Source: Deltaproteobacteria bacterium (lineage in GTDB: Bacteria; Myxococcota_A; UBA9160; UBA4427). From it: DNA of 64,000 bases. The translations under genes were made by a program, and so were the position numbers. The stretch is taken from assembly GCA_016713665.1 (NCBI GenBank), contig JADJOR010000005.1, positions 868,001 through 932,000 on the forward strand. The letters run 5' to 3'. A model generated the notes under the pieces. That model saw nothing but the letters and a program-made list of their open reading frames with translations, searched no databases and was not told the origin of the DNA. The stretch's first letter is position 1, and every line of letters starts with the position of its first letter. Positions 17,217 through 26,047 of the stretch are shown here, one piece after another.

Positions 17217-19097
17217 CTAATGCGTCTCGGCGGGGCGTCCGGCGCGCCGCTTGGCGAGGGTCTGGTCGATCCGCTCGGAGAGCGCCTCGACCTGGTAGCG
17301 CAGGGGTGCGCTCTCGAGGACCAGGCGTTCGACCCGCTCGATCGCGTTGCGGACGGAGGGATGATCGCGGCCGAGGCTGCGACCGATCTCGACGAACGAG
17401 GCTTCGGTGTAGCGGTGGGCCAGGTACATCGCGAGCTGGCGCGGGACGAGCACGTCGCGCCGACGCGACCGCGCGGCCAGCGCCTCGGGTCGCTTGCCGA
17501 AGAAGGCGGCGACGATCCGCACGATCTCGCTCGTCTCGACGCGCCGCGGCGCCAGCGGAGAGGCGACACCGGCCTTGCGGGCGATCGCATCGCGGGTCAG
17601 CGCGAGGTCGATCGTGCGGCCGAGCAGCGACGCCGTCGTCACGACCTGGATCAGCACGCTCTCGATGTCGCGCACGCTGCCGCCGGTCGACTCGACCAGC
17701 AGATCGAGGCAAGCCGGCGGCAGATGGACCCCGCCCGCCGCGGCCTTCGAGCGCAGGATGTGCCGGCGCACGATCGCGTCGGGCCGCTCGAGCTCGGCGA
17801 CGAAGCCCCGGGCGAGCTGGGTCCGCATGCGATCGGAGAGGCCCTTGAGCTCCTGCGGCGTCCGGTCGCCGGTCAGGAGCACGCGCCCGCCGGCGTCGAG
17901 CACGTGCTGCACCGTATGGAAGAGCTCGAGCTGGGTCTTGACCCGTCCGTCGAAGAACTGGACGTCCTCGACCACGAGCAGCCCGATCGGCGCGCGATAG
18001 CGCTTCTGGAAGTCCTCGGAGCGTCCGTTGCGCATCGCGGAGACGAACTCGCTCGTGAACTGCTCGGCCGTCGTGTAGACGACACCGCCGCGCCCCGTGC
18101 TCGTCCCGCGCGCCCCCGGCGCCCGATTCCCCGGGACGCCGGCGTAGGATCCGACGGCGGTCGTCGCGAGGGCGCCGTGTCGTCGCGCCTCGGCGGCAGC
18201 TGCCCTCGCCAGATGCGTCTTCCCCATGCCGGACTCGCCGCTCAGATAGAGCTGATTGAGGCTCGCCTGGCGGCGCCGCGCGAGGGCGAGCGCCGCTTCG
18301 CGCGCCAGCGCGTTGCAAGGACCCACGACGAAGCTCTCGAAGCTGAAGGGCAGCTCACCCTGGGCGGGCTCGCCGTCGAGATCGAGCCGCGGCCGCCCCT
18401 CGACCTGCATCACGTCACGCGCCCCGGCGCCGACCCGACTCGCCCGCGCGACCTTGGCCGACACCGCGCGCAGGCCGGCCGGTCGCGCCATCTCCGACTC
18501 GATCGCGAGCCCCTCGCGCTCCGGCTCCGCCCCCGCCTCCGCGCTCGAATGCGCGTGCGCGTTCGAAACCGCGGGCGAGACCCGATGCGTGCTCTGCGAA
18601 AGCGCATGCGAAACCGTGCTCGACCCGGAGCCGGCCAGCGCACCCGCCGCACTGCTCGTCGCCACGCCCGCCGCCACGCCCGCCGACGAGACGGCGAACG
18701 CGCCGACCTCGGTCCGTGCGGCGTCGACGATCATGCCGCTCGCGATCGCGGTCTGCTCGCGGCGTCGCACGGGCAAGCGCACCTCGACGCGGCGACCCTC
18801 GGCGGTCGAGAACTCATTCATATCCGAGATCGTGATGGCCGGTGCCGGGCGCGCGGCTTCCCCAAGCTCGGACGCGACGCTCTGCGATGCCCACGTCTGC
18901 GTCCAGCAGCGCTCGATCGCTGCGGCGAAGTGATTGCGAACGCGCTCGCGATGAAACGAAGATGGGCAGCCGAGCACGACGCGCGTCGCGGAGAGCTTCA
19001 CGGCGAGCGGTGCGATCCACGCTTCGAATGCGAAATCGGGAATCTCTTCCTGAAGGAGACGCAGGGCATCTCCCCAGACCTTGGGCGAAGAGGTCAT
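17217..19097 (-). CDS. dnaA: Chromosomal replication initiator protein DnaA
   Basis: A 626-residue DnaA. Domain I (residues 1-80, starting VWGDALRLLQEEIPDFAF) is followed by an unusually long low-complexity linker (about 80-260). The AAA+ domain has Walker A GESGMGKTH near residue 290 and Walker B LLVVEDVQFF near 376. The C-terminal DNA-binding domain contains the DnaA signature region DHPSVRNAIERVE. It opens the replication origin and also acts as a transcription regulator. Typical DnaA is 440-500 residues, so the linker is enlarged. dnaN, recF and gyrB are not next to it, and no perfect TTATCCACA box was seen in the 565 bases upstream. An initiator paralogue cannot be fully excluded. Confidence 0.92.
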   Translation of the reverse strand: MTSSPKVWGDALRLLQEEIPDFAFEAWIAPLAVKLSATRVVLGCPSSFHRERVRNHFAAAIERCWTQTWASQSVASELGEAARPAPAITISDMNEFSTAEGRRVEVRLPVRRREQTAIASGMIVDAARTEVGAFAVSSAGVAAGVATSSAAGALAGSGSSTVSHALSQSTHRVSPAVSNAHAHSSAEAGAEPEREGLAIESEMARPAGLRAVSAKVARASRVGAGARDVMQVEGRPRLDLDGEPAQGELPFSFESFVVGPCNALAREAALALARRRQASLNQLYLSGESGMGKTHLARAAAAEARRHGALATTAVGSYAGVPGNRAPGARGTSTGRGGVVYTTAEQFTSEFVSAMRNGRSEDFQKRYRAPIGLLVVEDVQFFDGRVKTQLELFHTVQHVLDAGGRVLLTGDRTPQELKGLSDRMRTQLARGFVAELERPDAIVRRHILRSKAAAGGVHLPPACLDLLVESTGGSVRDIESVLIQVVTTASLLGRTIDLALTRDAIARKAGVASPLAPRRVETSEIVRIVAAFFGKRPEALAARSRRRDVLVPRQLAMYLAHRYTEASFVEIGRSLGRDHPSVRNAIERVERLVLESAPLRYQVEALSERIDQTLAKRRAGRPAETH

Positions 19098-19662
19098 TCA
19101 GGGTCCAGCGGGCTCGGAAGTTGAAGAGTCACGAAGCGGTCCGATCGAGAGCGAGTGGCGCATCGATCCCGCGTGACGGCTCCAGGCGACGCTCGCCTCC
19201 GACCCGCCTCCGGCTCACCGATCCGATCCGGCAGGATCGGACGGCTCGGCGAGAGACCTGGGCGTAGCTTCAGGACCCCATCACGAGGTCATTGAAGTCG
19301 GAATCGAGCGATTTCAGGGGCTCCACGGGGATTCTCAACGGACTCACGTTCGAATCGGTTGGAACGAAAGCGAGTAAACCACCTGGCCCGGGAAATGGCA
19401 ACGAAATCCGATCACGATCGTGACGAACCGGTGACACAATTCCGAAACAGCCGGATTCGGGCGCTAGACGCCTGAATACGCTGGTTTAGGATTGGAATTC
19501 CGAAGCGAATCAAGCGGCTTCGGCGAGATCGCGAAAGCGGTTTCGATTCGCGGACCGACGCATCCGAACCGGTGTTCTCAAATTGGGAATCTCGATGGAT
19601 CGGACTTTTTTGCATGTTAAGACGAAATTGCTCGAAATTTCGTCGGAGCATGCCTGCGCGGC
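19098..19662. other. Intergenic region upstream of dnaA
   Basis: 565 bases with clearly lower GC than the rest of the window, especially 19290-19650, including the run TTTTTTGCATGTTAAG near 19605-19620. It should contain the dnaA promoter. Such AT-richer DNA next to dnaA is where an origin could lie, but no consensus DnaA box or GATC cluster is visible, so I do not call oriC. A 7-bp inverted repeat (CCGAAGC 19500-19506, GCTTCGG 19517-19523) is present. Confidence 0.5.
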
Positions 19663-20340
19663 TCAATTGGGGAGCGCGCTCGGTCCCGGATCGCTGCCCG
19701 TGCTCTCGGCGAGCTTGAAGCGGAGCAGATCGCTCGCGATCTCGAAGCGTCGAAGCAGCGAGTCCGACTCGAGCATCTGCTGGCGCTCGACCGGTCGGAA
19801 CGGAATCGATTGTGCGACCGCGTTCACGAGATGATGCGCCTCGAGACGTTCGAAGCTCGCGAGCGCGCGCGCAGGATCTTCGATCGCACCGGCGAGCCCG
19901 CGCACGAAGCGCGTCAGCAAGGCCATCAGCTCGTCGCGAGACACCGCGAGTCGCTCGCGCTCGGAGGCCGAGTCGGGCTTCTGGTCCTCGAGCAGGGCGA
20001 CGCGCGCGCTGCGATAGAGACGATCACCTTCGCGCGGAAGCTCTTCGAGGATGCGAAAACGCGCGGCGCCGATCAGCAGGATGTGAAACGTTCCATCGGG
20101 CCGTTCCTGGACATGGGCGATGCGACCGAGACAGCCGACCTGGAAGATCGGGGGATCGCCGGCCATCGCCGCGAGACTGTCCGGCCGGACCGTCACCATC
20201 CCGATCTGCTGCGCCCCGGCCAGCGCATCGCGCGTCATCTGGCGATAGCGCGGCTCGAAGATGAAGAGCGGCACGCTGCTCTCCGGCAACAGCACGACGT
20301 CCGAGAGCGGAAACAGCGGCAGCGATTCGATCAGACCCAT
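19663..20340 (-). CDS. LON peptidase substrate-binding domain protein
   Basis: A 225-residue protein matching the N-terminal (LON/ATP-dependent protease La substrate-binding) domain alone: LFPLSDVVLLPESSVPLFIFEPRYRQM-type opening, split here as VVLLPESSVPL followed by FEPRYRQM, then VGCLGRIAHVQERPDGTFHILLIGAARFRI. There is no ATPase or protease domain. Such stand-alone proteins are common in bacteria and their function is not established. The ATG at 20340 fits the conserved start; a longer frame upstream would run into the divergent gene. It is transcribed divergently from the YgjP-like gene. Confidence 0.85.
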   Translation of the reverse strand: MGLIESLPLFPLSDVVLLPESSVPLFIFEPRYRQMTRDALAGAQQIGMVTVRPDSLAAMAGDPPIFQVGCLGRIAHVQERPDGTFHILLIGAARFRILEELPREGDRLYRSARVALLEDQKPDSASERERLAVSRDELMALLTRFVRGLAGAIEDPARALASFERLEAHHLVNAVAQSIPFRPVERQQMLESDSLLRRFEIASDLLRFKLAESTGSDPGPSALPN

Positions 20341-20415
20341 GCCGCGGAGCTTAGCCGCGCGATACGCCGTTGACGGGCGCGGTCCCGATCCCGAAAATGC
20401 AGCCCGGGGGCGAGG

Positions 20416-20973
20416 TTGGATCCGTCGACCAAACGAGAGCTGCTCGCACGGCTGGAGCGGGACGCGCTGCATCTCTGCGCGCGCTTCGGCCTGCGCTACC
20501 GGGTCCTCGAGGCCGAGCGGGCCAACGTGAAGCGCCGCTACGGCGTCTGCTTTTCCGACGGCACGATCCGCATCCGACTGCGGCATGCCTCGACGGGACG
20601 CGCGCTCAAGTACTCGAGCCTCGTGAACACCCTGTGCCACGAGCTGGCCCATCTCCAGCATTTCAATCACGGCCCACGGTTCCAGGCGCTCTATGCCCGG
20701 ATCCTCGCTTGTGCGAGGCGCGACGGCCTCTATCGACCGAAGCAGGCGGAGGGGTGGGATTCGAGGGTTCCGCCGCGCGCGATCGTGGTCGGAGACGTGG
20801 CGCGGGCGGCGGTGCGGCCGGGGCCGATCGATCCGCGAGGCGTTCCGCCTCTGCGCGCCCGGCCCGGAACGGCCGCCATCCAGCTCGATCTGTTCGGGAT
20901 GGCGCGACAGGAGGCGCCGGGGGCATCGATTGCGTCGTCGGCCGCCGGAGATCCCGTTCAGAGACCGGCCTGA
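20416..20973 (+). CDS. YgjP/SprT-like (DUF45) zinc metallopeptidase
   Basis: A 185-residue protein with the zinc motif CHELAHLQHFNHGPRFQAL (HExxH plus downstream NHGPRF), as in YgjP-like/DUF45 and SprT-like metallopeptidases. The upstream segment RIRLRHASTGRALKYSSLVNTL matches the strand and helix before the motif. The start is TTG 20416, just after GGGGGCGAGG; no ATG or GTG fits better. The C-terminal 60 residues are low-complexity and probably disordered. Substrate unknown. It is divergent from the LON-domain gene with a 75-base spacer. Confidence 0.75.
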   Translation: MDPSTKRELLARLERDALHLCARFGLRYRVLEAERANVKRRYGVCFSDGTIRIRLRHASTGRALKYSSLVNTLCHELAHLQHFNHGPRFQALYARILACARRDGLYRPKQAEGWDSRVPPRAIVVGDVARAAVRPGPIDPRGVPPLRARPGTAAIQLDLFGMARQEAPGASIASSAAGDPVQRPA

Positions 20974-21079
20974 GCGCAGGAGCGCTCCCGGTCCTTCGAG
21001 AGCCTCGACTGGATCTGCCCGTCGGCGTGCCGCCGGCGTCTGGCCGACGTGCTCCCGGCGCGGAACCGATCGAGAACGC

Positions 21080-21298
21080 TCAGCTCGGGTGTGCAGCCGT
21101 GCGAAGCGCGTCGACCTCTTCGAGGTTGTTCGGACCTTCGACCACCTTGCAGCGGATGTCGTCGATCGCGATGGACTTGTCGAGGATCTGCGTGATCAGG
21201 CTGTCTACGGAGAGCTCATCGAGCTCGGCGAGCGCGTCCTCGAGGTCCGCCTCCGAGATGGAGAATTCGAGTGCGAGCTTGATCCGGATGTTGTCCAT
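21080..21298 (-). CDS. Small acidic protein of unknown function, faintly ACP-like
   Basis: A 72-residue acidic protein with no recognised family. It contains VDSL at residues 31-34, at about the right distance from the N-terminus for a carrier-protein attachment serine, and the sequence around it is helical. The segment after it is shorter than in true ACPs, so carrier function is doubtful. The start is well supported: GGGGAAA lies about 8 bases before the ATG at 21298. The next gene upstream is over 350 bases away, so it is monocistronic. Confidence 0.55.
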   Translation of the reverse strand: MDNIRIKLALEFSISEADLEDALAELDELSVDSLITQILDKSIAIDDIRCKVVEGPNNLEEVDALRTAAHPS

Positions 21299-21655
21299 CG
21301 TTCATTTTCCCCGTTCACCGGCTCGTCCGCCGGTTCTTTCACCGGCACGGCCTGCATGCTCGTCGCAGTGGCACGGCCCGACGTCCGGTTTCGCTGCGAC
21401 CACAGGGGCGGCACCGTATTGCGCGGCCGCCCACTGCATTGCCGAGTCGCTTGTCGATTCACTCGCTGTCCGATCTGCTTGATGCAGACAGCGTGCCCGC
21501 GTTTCTCGAGACGTCCGCCACCCCTTGATCGGGCGATCGAACCTTAGTCCCTGATTCGCGCAAATGCTTGAATTTAAAGAGAAATTTCCAACGGGGGCGT
21601 AGGATACACCAAGGCCACGCAGGCGGCTATGGATTTTTATCGCAATTTCGAGCCC
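21299..21655. other. Intergenic region with AT-rich segment
   Basis: 357 bases between the 72-residue gene and the DUF4149-like gene. It has several ACCGG/CCGGT short inverted repeats at 21316-21345 and a markedly AT-rich stretch around 21560-21650 that could hold a promoter for the 72-residue gene. No credible coding frame was seen. Confidence 0.4.
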
Positions 21656-22157
21656 TTACGAATCACCCTCCGTGGGAGGCGTCGCAGGCGCTCGATCGCG
21701 GGTCTCGAGCCACGCTACACGGCCGAGCAGCGCCACGCTCGTGAGATGGATCAGCATGAATAGACCCAGGGAGATTCCGTGGAGCAGGCGGAAACGGGTC
21801 TGGGTCTCCTCGGTGTTGGCGGCGCCCAGGGTACTCGGTCGCAGGGCCGCGATCTCCGGCGAAAGCAGGAGCTCGCTGCCGACGCAGACGAGGGCCAGGG
21901 CGACCGGGATCGCGACGACGGCGCCTCGCCGACCGAGGGCCGCGAGGGCCCCCGCGGCCGCGAGCGCCGCTCCGGCCCCCGAGGTGAAGGACGTGAAGGA
22001 GCGACCCGGCCAGATTGCCGGCGACGTCGCCGGGGAGGACCCGGAAGGCGATCCGCGACACGACGAACGCGAAGAAGCCCCAGGCTCCGATCCAGCTCCC
22101 GAGGGCCAGCCAGAGAACGCTCCGAAGCGCCGCTTCACGCCGCAGCGAGGGACTCAA
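21656..22157 (-). CDS. DUF4149/TMEM205-like membrane protein, frameshifted
   Basis: Two frames together give one small membrane protein of about 165 residues. The N-terminal half (from TTG 22157, overlapping the thiC stop) reads RSVLWLALGSWIGAWGFFAF and AGNLAGSLLHVLHLG. The C-terminal half continues one frame over as AGAALAAAGALAALG, VVAIPVALALVCVGSELLL and LLHGISLGLFMLIHLTSVAL. The frame changes at a five-C run (21976-21980). Removing one base joins the halves and gives four transmembrane helices in a pattern like DUF4149. Function unknown. The gene directly follows thiC in the same direction. Either a pseudogene or, more likely, a homopolymer sequencing error. Confidence 0.65.
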
Positions 22158-23986
22158 GCGGTTGCATCCTCGAGCGGTTCGAGCGTGAGCGGGTCGAGCC
22201 GCTCGGCCTGGATCTGCTGGGCGATCGTGTCGTCGGCGACGTCGCTGTGGCAGGCGGCCTTCTGACCGACGGCACCGACTGCCGCCTTCGTCTTCGACGC
22301 GAGCCGGTGGACCTCGGCGGGGGAGAGGACGCCACGCTGAATCAGGATCTCCCGCTGGACCGGATTCAGGGCCGCCGAGATCTTCGGCTTGTCCCACTGG
22401 TAGTCCGCGTCCTTGCCCGACACGAAGAGCCCGATCTCCTTGCTGATGCGGACCGAGCACCAGTCGTGGCCGCACATCGCGCAGAAATCCGTATCGACGT
22501 CGAGATCCTCGTCGTGGTACGCGCGGGCCAGATCCGGGTCGAAGGAGAGCTCGAAATGCTTCTCCCAGTTCAGCGCCGCGCGCGCCTTGGTCAGCTCGTC
22601 GTCCCGGTCCCGGGCCGACGGAATGCCGAGGGCGACGTCGGCTGCATGGGCCGCGATCTTGTAGGCGACGCAGCCCTGCTTGACGTCGTCCTTCTTGGGC
22701 AGGCCGAGATGCTCCTTCGGCGTCACGTAGCAGAGCATCGCGGCGCCGTGGTACGCGGCGGCGGTCGCGCCGATCGCGCTCGTGATGTGGTCGTAGCCGG
22801 GGAACATGTCGGTCACGAGGGGGCCCAGGACGTAGAAGGGCGCGCCGTGACAGAGGCGGCGCTGGAGCTTCATGTTGAACTCGATCTGATCGAAGGGGAC
22901 GTGGCCCGGGCCCTCGATCATGACCTGGCAGCCGTGGCGCCAGGCGCGCTCGGTCAGCTCCCCCAGCGCCTCGAGCTCACCGAGCTGGGCGGCGTCGGTC
23001 GCGTCGGCGAGGCCGCCCGGGCGCAGCCCGTCGCCGATCGAGAAGGTCACATCGTATTGGCGAACCAATTCGCAGATATCGTCCCAGATCTGCGCCATCA
23101 GGTTCTCCTGCTCGTGGTGGATCATCCACTTCGCGAGCAAGCTCCCGCCCCGGCTCACGATTCCGATCAGCCGCTTCGCGACGAAGGGCAGATGGGCGCG
23201 GCGCACGCCGGCGTGGATCGTGAAGTAGTCGACGCCCTGCTCGGCCTGGCGCTTCAGCGTCTCGAGCACACAGGTCGCGTCGAGCTCCTCGATCTTCCGC
23301 CCGAGGATCATCGAGTAGATCGGCACCGTCCCGATCGGCACCGTCGCCGCCTGGCAGATCGCCTCGCGGGTCTTCTCGACGTCGCCGCCGGTGGAGAGGT
23401 CCATGACGGTGTCCGCTTCCCAGCGCTCCGCCCAGCGGAGCTTTTCGACCTCTTCGTGGGTTCCGCTCGAGATCGGGCTTGCGCCCATGTTCGCATTGAC
23501 CTTCGTCCGCGAAGCGCGGCCGATCGCCATGGGGTCGAGCTGGTTCGCGAGGTGGATCTTGTTCGCCGGGATCACCATCCGCCCGGCCGCGATCTCGTCG
23601 CGGATCTCCTCCGCCGACAAATGGGGCTCGCGCTCGGCGACCCGGCGCATCTCGGGCGTGATCTGGCCGAGGCGCGCGAACTCGAGCTGCGTGACGGGCT
23701 CGAATCCGTCCGGCGGTGCGTACGCGTACGCATTCGCCGGAGCCAGCTCGGGATGGGCCGACTCGGCGAGGCGCTGTCCGGCCGGGAGCGCCCGCCAGTC
23801 CGCCGGCATGAAGTCCCACGCCGTCTTGTCCGAGGGCGCGGGCATGTCCGGCGTGTCGGGAGAGGAGAAGGTCCTCGGCCCCCCGACCTGCGGTCGGTTC
23901 GCAAAGCTCCCGGGCGTCGTGCCCTGGCGCAGCGAAGAGGGGTTGTGGCCGAGCGTCGGCAGCGAATAGCGTGAAGCAGTCGTCAT
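22154..23986 (-). CDS. thiC: Phosphomethylpyrimidine synthase ThiC
   Basis: A 610-residue radical SAM enzyme that converts aminoimidazole ribotide to the pyrimidine half of thiamine. The C-terminal cluster motif CAMCGHDWC (CxxCxxxxC) is intact. Core motifs include KVNANMGASPI, MDLSTGG, HAGV, EGPGHVPFD and ITSAIGATAAAYHGAAMLCYVTPKEHLGL (given in parts: AIGATAAAYHGAAMLC, VTPKEHLG). Length and the N-terminal ThiC-associated region (residues 10-100) are normal. The ATG at 23986 follows the riboswitch with only about 10 bases. It is regulated by the TPP riboswitch described separately. The DUF4149-like gene may be co-transcribed downstream. Confidence 0.97.
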   Translation of the reverse strand: MTTASRYSLPTLGHNPSSLRQGTTPGSFANRPQVGGPRTFSSPDTPDMPAPSDKTAWDFMPADWRALPAGQRLAESAHPELAPANAYAYAPPDGFEPVTQLEFARLGQITPEMRRVAEREPHLSAEEIRDEIAAGRMVIPANKIHLANQLDPMAIGRASRTKVNANMGASPISSGTHEEVEKLRWAERWEADTVMDLSTGGDVEKTREAICQAATVPIGTVPIYSMILGRKIEELDATCVLETLKRQAEQGVDYFTIHAGVRRAHLPFVAKRLIGIVSRGGSLLAKWMIHHEQENLMAQIWDDICELVRQYDVTFSIGDGLRPGGLADATDAAQLGELEALGELTERAWRHGCQVMIEGPGHVPFDQIEFNMKLQRRLCHGAPFYVLGPLVTDMFPGYDHITSAIGATAAAYHGAAMLCYVTPKEHLGLPKKDDVKQGCVAYKIAAHAADVALGIPSARDRDDELTKARAALNWEKHFELSFDPDLARAYHDEDLDVDTDFCAMCGHDWCSVRISKEIGLFVSGKDADYQWDKPKISAALNPVQREILIQRGVLSPAEVHRLASKTKAAVGAVGQKAACHSDVADDTIAQQIQAERLDPLTLEPLEDATA

Positions 23987-23996
23987 GGAATCGGGC

Positions 23997-24112
23997 CTTC
24001 CCTACGCACGCCGCCTCGCGCGGACCTGCGCGTCGGCAGGGGCGAGGGACGAGATCAGGTTCGAAGGGTGTGCTCTCAGACCGCGCCCACAGCGAGCGCG
24101 GCCACCCCCAGG
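23997..24112 (-). promoter_or_regulatory. TPP (THI-box) riboswitch controlling thiC
   Basis: Read on the minus strand, the leader contains GGGGGTGGCC, then GGTCTGAGA, ACACCCTTCGAACCTGATCT and, at the end, GCGTAGGGAAGG. These are the conserved P1/P2/P4 elements of the thiamine pyrophosphate riboswitch, in the right order. The arm between the last two blocks is extended and GC-rich. The 3' P1 strand itself contains the purine-rich AGGGAAGG about 9 bases before the thiC start, so ligand binding would hide the ribosome-binding site. Control is therefore probably translational. No terminator hairpin with a U-run lies between the aptamer and the gene. Confidence 0.95.
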
Positions 24113-24338
24113 CAAGCAGGTCGTCGAGGATCCCGGCCGTCTTCGAGGCGCATTCGCCTGCACCGGGATCACAGGAAGCCGGAGCGTATCACGCCCGCGC
24201 GCGCAATGAAGGCCGGGCTGCGCGCCGGACGGGACAGGGGCGCGCGTTCACGCGTCGGCGCCTCCGGCATCTCGGCGAAACGGCGATCGGGCGCTTCCCC
24301 AGGCGGCGAGGAGCTGGCCCAGTCCGCGTGATCGGCCT

Positions 24339-25088
24339 TCAGGGGTTCGGGATCTCGCGCTGCGCCATCGGCAGGGGGCCGGGCATCGCCTCCGCCGGAG
24401 TCGGCTCTGCGGGCACGATCTGCGGTCCGCGATCGACGATCTGATCGCCTTCGACCCGCACCTGGCTGCGCAGTCCGCCGCCGACCGCGGTCGGGTAGAA
24501 GCTCGAAGCGATCCCGTCCTCGCGGCCGTCCTGGAAGTTCGTCTGCGATTCGAGGCTGCCGTCCGGGAACCAGGTCTCGACGGGCCCGTCGAGGACCCCC
24601 GCGCGAAACCGGGCTGCGAGCCAGCGGGCGCCGTTCGGATGGAAGAGCTCGAGGGGCCCGTTCCAGGCGCCGGCCTCGAGCGCCCCGTGCAGCCAGAGCG
24701 TGCCGTCTTCGTCGAAGACCTCGACCGGTCCATCGATCCGCGAGTCGGTGTATCGCGCCCGGACCCGCGTCGCGCCGTTCGGATGGAGATCCCAGTAGGG
24801 CCCGGCGCGGTCGGCCCGGCCGTCCGCGTCATAGGTCTCGCACCAGAAGGCCTGGACGCCCCGCGAAGCCTCGTAGGCGAAGAGGGCCGGATCGGGGCGA
24901 CCGGTGGCGAGGGTCGCCCCCGCCTCGCACGGATGGACGGCCTCGATCCCTTCCGCCTCCGGAGCCGACGCGTCGGCGTTCGCGTGAAGCGTCGGAAGCG
25001 CGAGCCCCGCGACGAGACCCACGACGAAGAGTCCCGCCCAGCGCGCGAGCTCACCGATCGCCGCGCTCGGGATCCGAGCCCGGCGCAT
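24339..25088 (-). CDS. Exported MORN-repeat-like protein
   Basis: About 249 residues. A hydrophobic helix WAGLFVVGLVAGLALPTL near residues 17-34, followed by ANADA, looks like a signal peptide. The mature part has repeated units of the type GPYWDLHPNGATRVRARY, GPVEVFDEDGTLWLHG, GPLELFHPNGARWLAA and GPVETWFPDGSLESQ, the pattern of YwqK/MORN-type repeats. Two Cys in the first part (HPCEAG, FWCETY) may form a disulfide. Function is unknown; such repeats often mediate protein or membrane contacts. The start is uncertain: ATG 25088 places the signal peptide well, but ATG 25214 is also in frame. Confidence 0.7.
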   Translation of the reverse strand: MRRARIPSAAIGELARWAGLFVVGLVAGLALPTLHANADASAPEAEGIEAVHPCEAGATLATGRPDPALFAYEASRGVQAFWCETYDADGRADRAGPYWDLHPNGATRVRARYTDSRIDGPVEVFDEDGTLWLHGALEAGAWNGPLELFHPNGARWLAARFRAGVLDGPVETWFPDGSLESQTNFQDGREDGIASSFYPTAVGGGLRSQVRVEGDQIVDRGPQIVPAEPTPAEAMPGPLPMAQREIPNP

Positions 25089-25288
25089 CCGGTTCTTCGC
25101 GTCAGGAAGGGCGGACGGGCGCTGCTCCGACGCGACGGCAGCGGGGACTGCGGGCGCGAGGCGAGGGGAATCGAGGGGCAGGGTGGGCCGGGTCGGAATG
25201 GATCGTCGGGACATCACCGCGCATCCAGCGGCCGATCGCGCCTCTCGCTTGATGGTCGACCCATGCCCTCGCGCTACCGTGCCGCCCC

Positions 25289-26035
25289 ATGCCGCCGAAG
25301 CCCTCGAAATCGATCGCGTCCGACCGACCCGCGCCGCGTCGGCCCGTGCCGGCAGGCCGCTCCGCGTTGCTTCCCGGGGTCCTCGCCGGTGCCCTCGCGG
25401 TCCTCGCCCTGCTCGGCTGTGACCGCAACATCGAGCCGTATCAGCCCGGCGAAGAGCCCCGCGCCCCCGATCTCGCCCGCATCTTCCCGGAGCCGCCGGC
25501 AGGCGGACCCGGGGCGATGGGCGGCGGAGCGGCCGGGGCCGCGGGGGATGCGGCTGGCCGGAGCGCCTTTCCGCCGAGCCGGACCGAGGGCGCGGGCGGA
25601 GCGGCCGACCCGGCCGGCGCCGGGGCCGCGCTGGCGGAGGCCGGAGCCGCAGAGGCCGGCGCCGGGGTTGCCGAGGCGGGTGCGGGCGACGCGGCACCGA
25701 TCTCCGGTCGGATCGAGCTCGCCCCGGAGGCGGTCTCGCGCCAGCCGAAGCCGGCGGTGCTCTTCGTGATCGCCCGGCCACAGGGGGCGACCGGGGGGCC
25801 GCCGCTCGCGGTCGTGCGGATTCCGGATCCGGTCTTCCCCGTCGACTTCGAGATCGGGCCTGCGGACGTGATGATCCCGAGCATGCGCTTCGCGGGGCCG
25901 ATCGCGCTCTCGGCTCGGCTCGACGCCGACGGCAATGCGATGACGCGCGCGGACGGGGATCTCGCGAGCGGCGAGATCGCTCCGCAGGCGCCGGGGGCGA
26001 CGGGCGTCTCGCTCGTCCTCGGGGCGCCTCGTTAG
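25289..26035 (+). CDS. Lipoprotein with CcmI/CcmH C-terminal-like domain
   Basis: A 248-residue lipoprotein: a signal with lipobox ALLGC (Cys about residue 44) is followed by an Ala/Gly-rich linker (about 70-140). The C-terminal domain (about 140-248; GRIELAPEAV, AVLFVIARPQG, PPLAVVRIPDPVFPVDFEIG, SARLDADGNA) resembles the periplasmic domain at the end of cytochrome c biogenesis protein CcmI/CcmH. There it helps deliver apocytochrome c. No other ccm gene is adjacent, so the role here is open. ATG 25289 is the natural start ahead of the signal peptide. Divergent from the MORN-like gene. Confidence 0.75.
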   Translation: MPPKPSKSIASDRPAPRRPVPAGRSALLPGVLAGALAVLALLGCDRNIEPYQPGEEPRAPDLARIFPEPPAGGPGAMGGGAAGAAGDAAGRSAFPPSRTEGAGGAADPAGAGAALAEAGAAEAGAGVAEAGAGDAAPISGRIELAPEAVSRQPKPAVLFVIARPQGATGGPPLAVVRIPDPVFPVDFEIGPADVMIPSMRFAGPIALSARLDADGNAMTRADGDLASGEIAPQAPGATGVSLVLGAPR

Positions 26036-26047
26036 GCGGGGGGCGAA

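Noticed and set aside
19098..19662. Possible oriC upstream of dnaA
   Set aside because: No consensus DnaA boxes or ordered repeats were found, only moderately lower GC; dnaN and other origin genes are absent.
22154..23974. Long plus-strand frame opposite thiC
   Set aside because: Antisense shadow of a well-conserved gene; composition is charged and repetitive and has no family signature.
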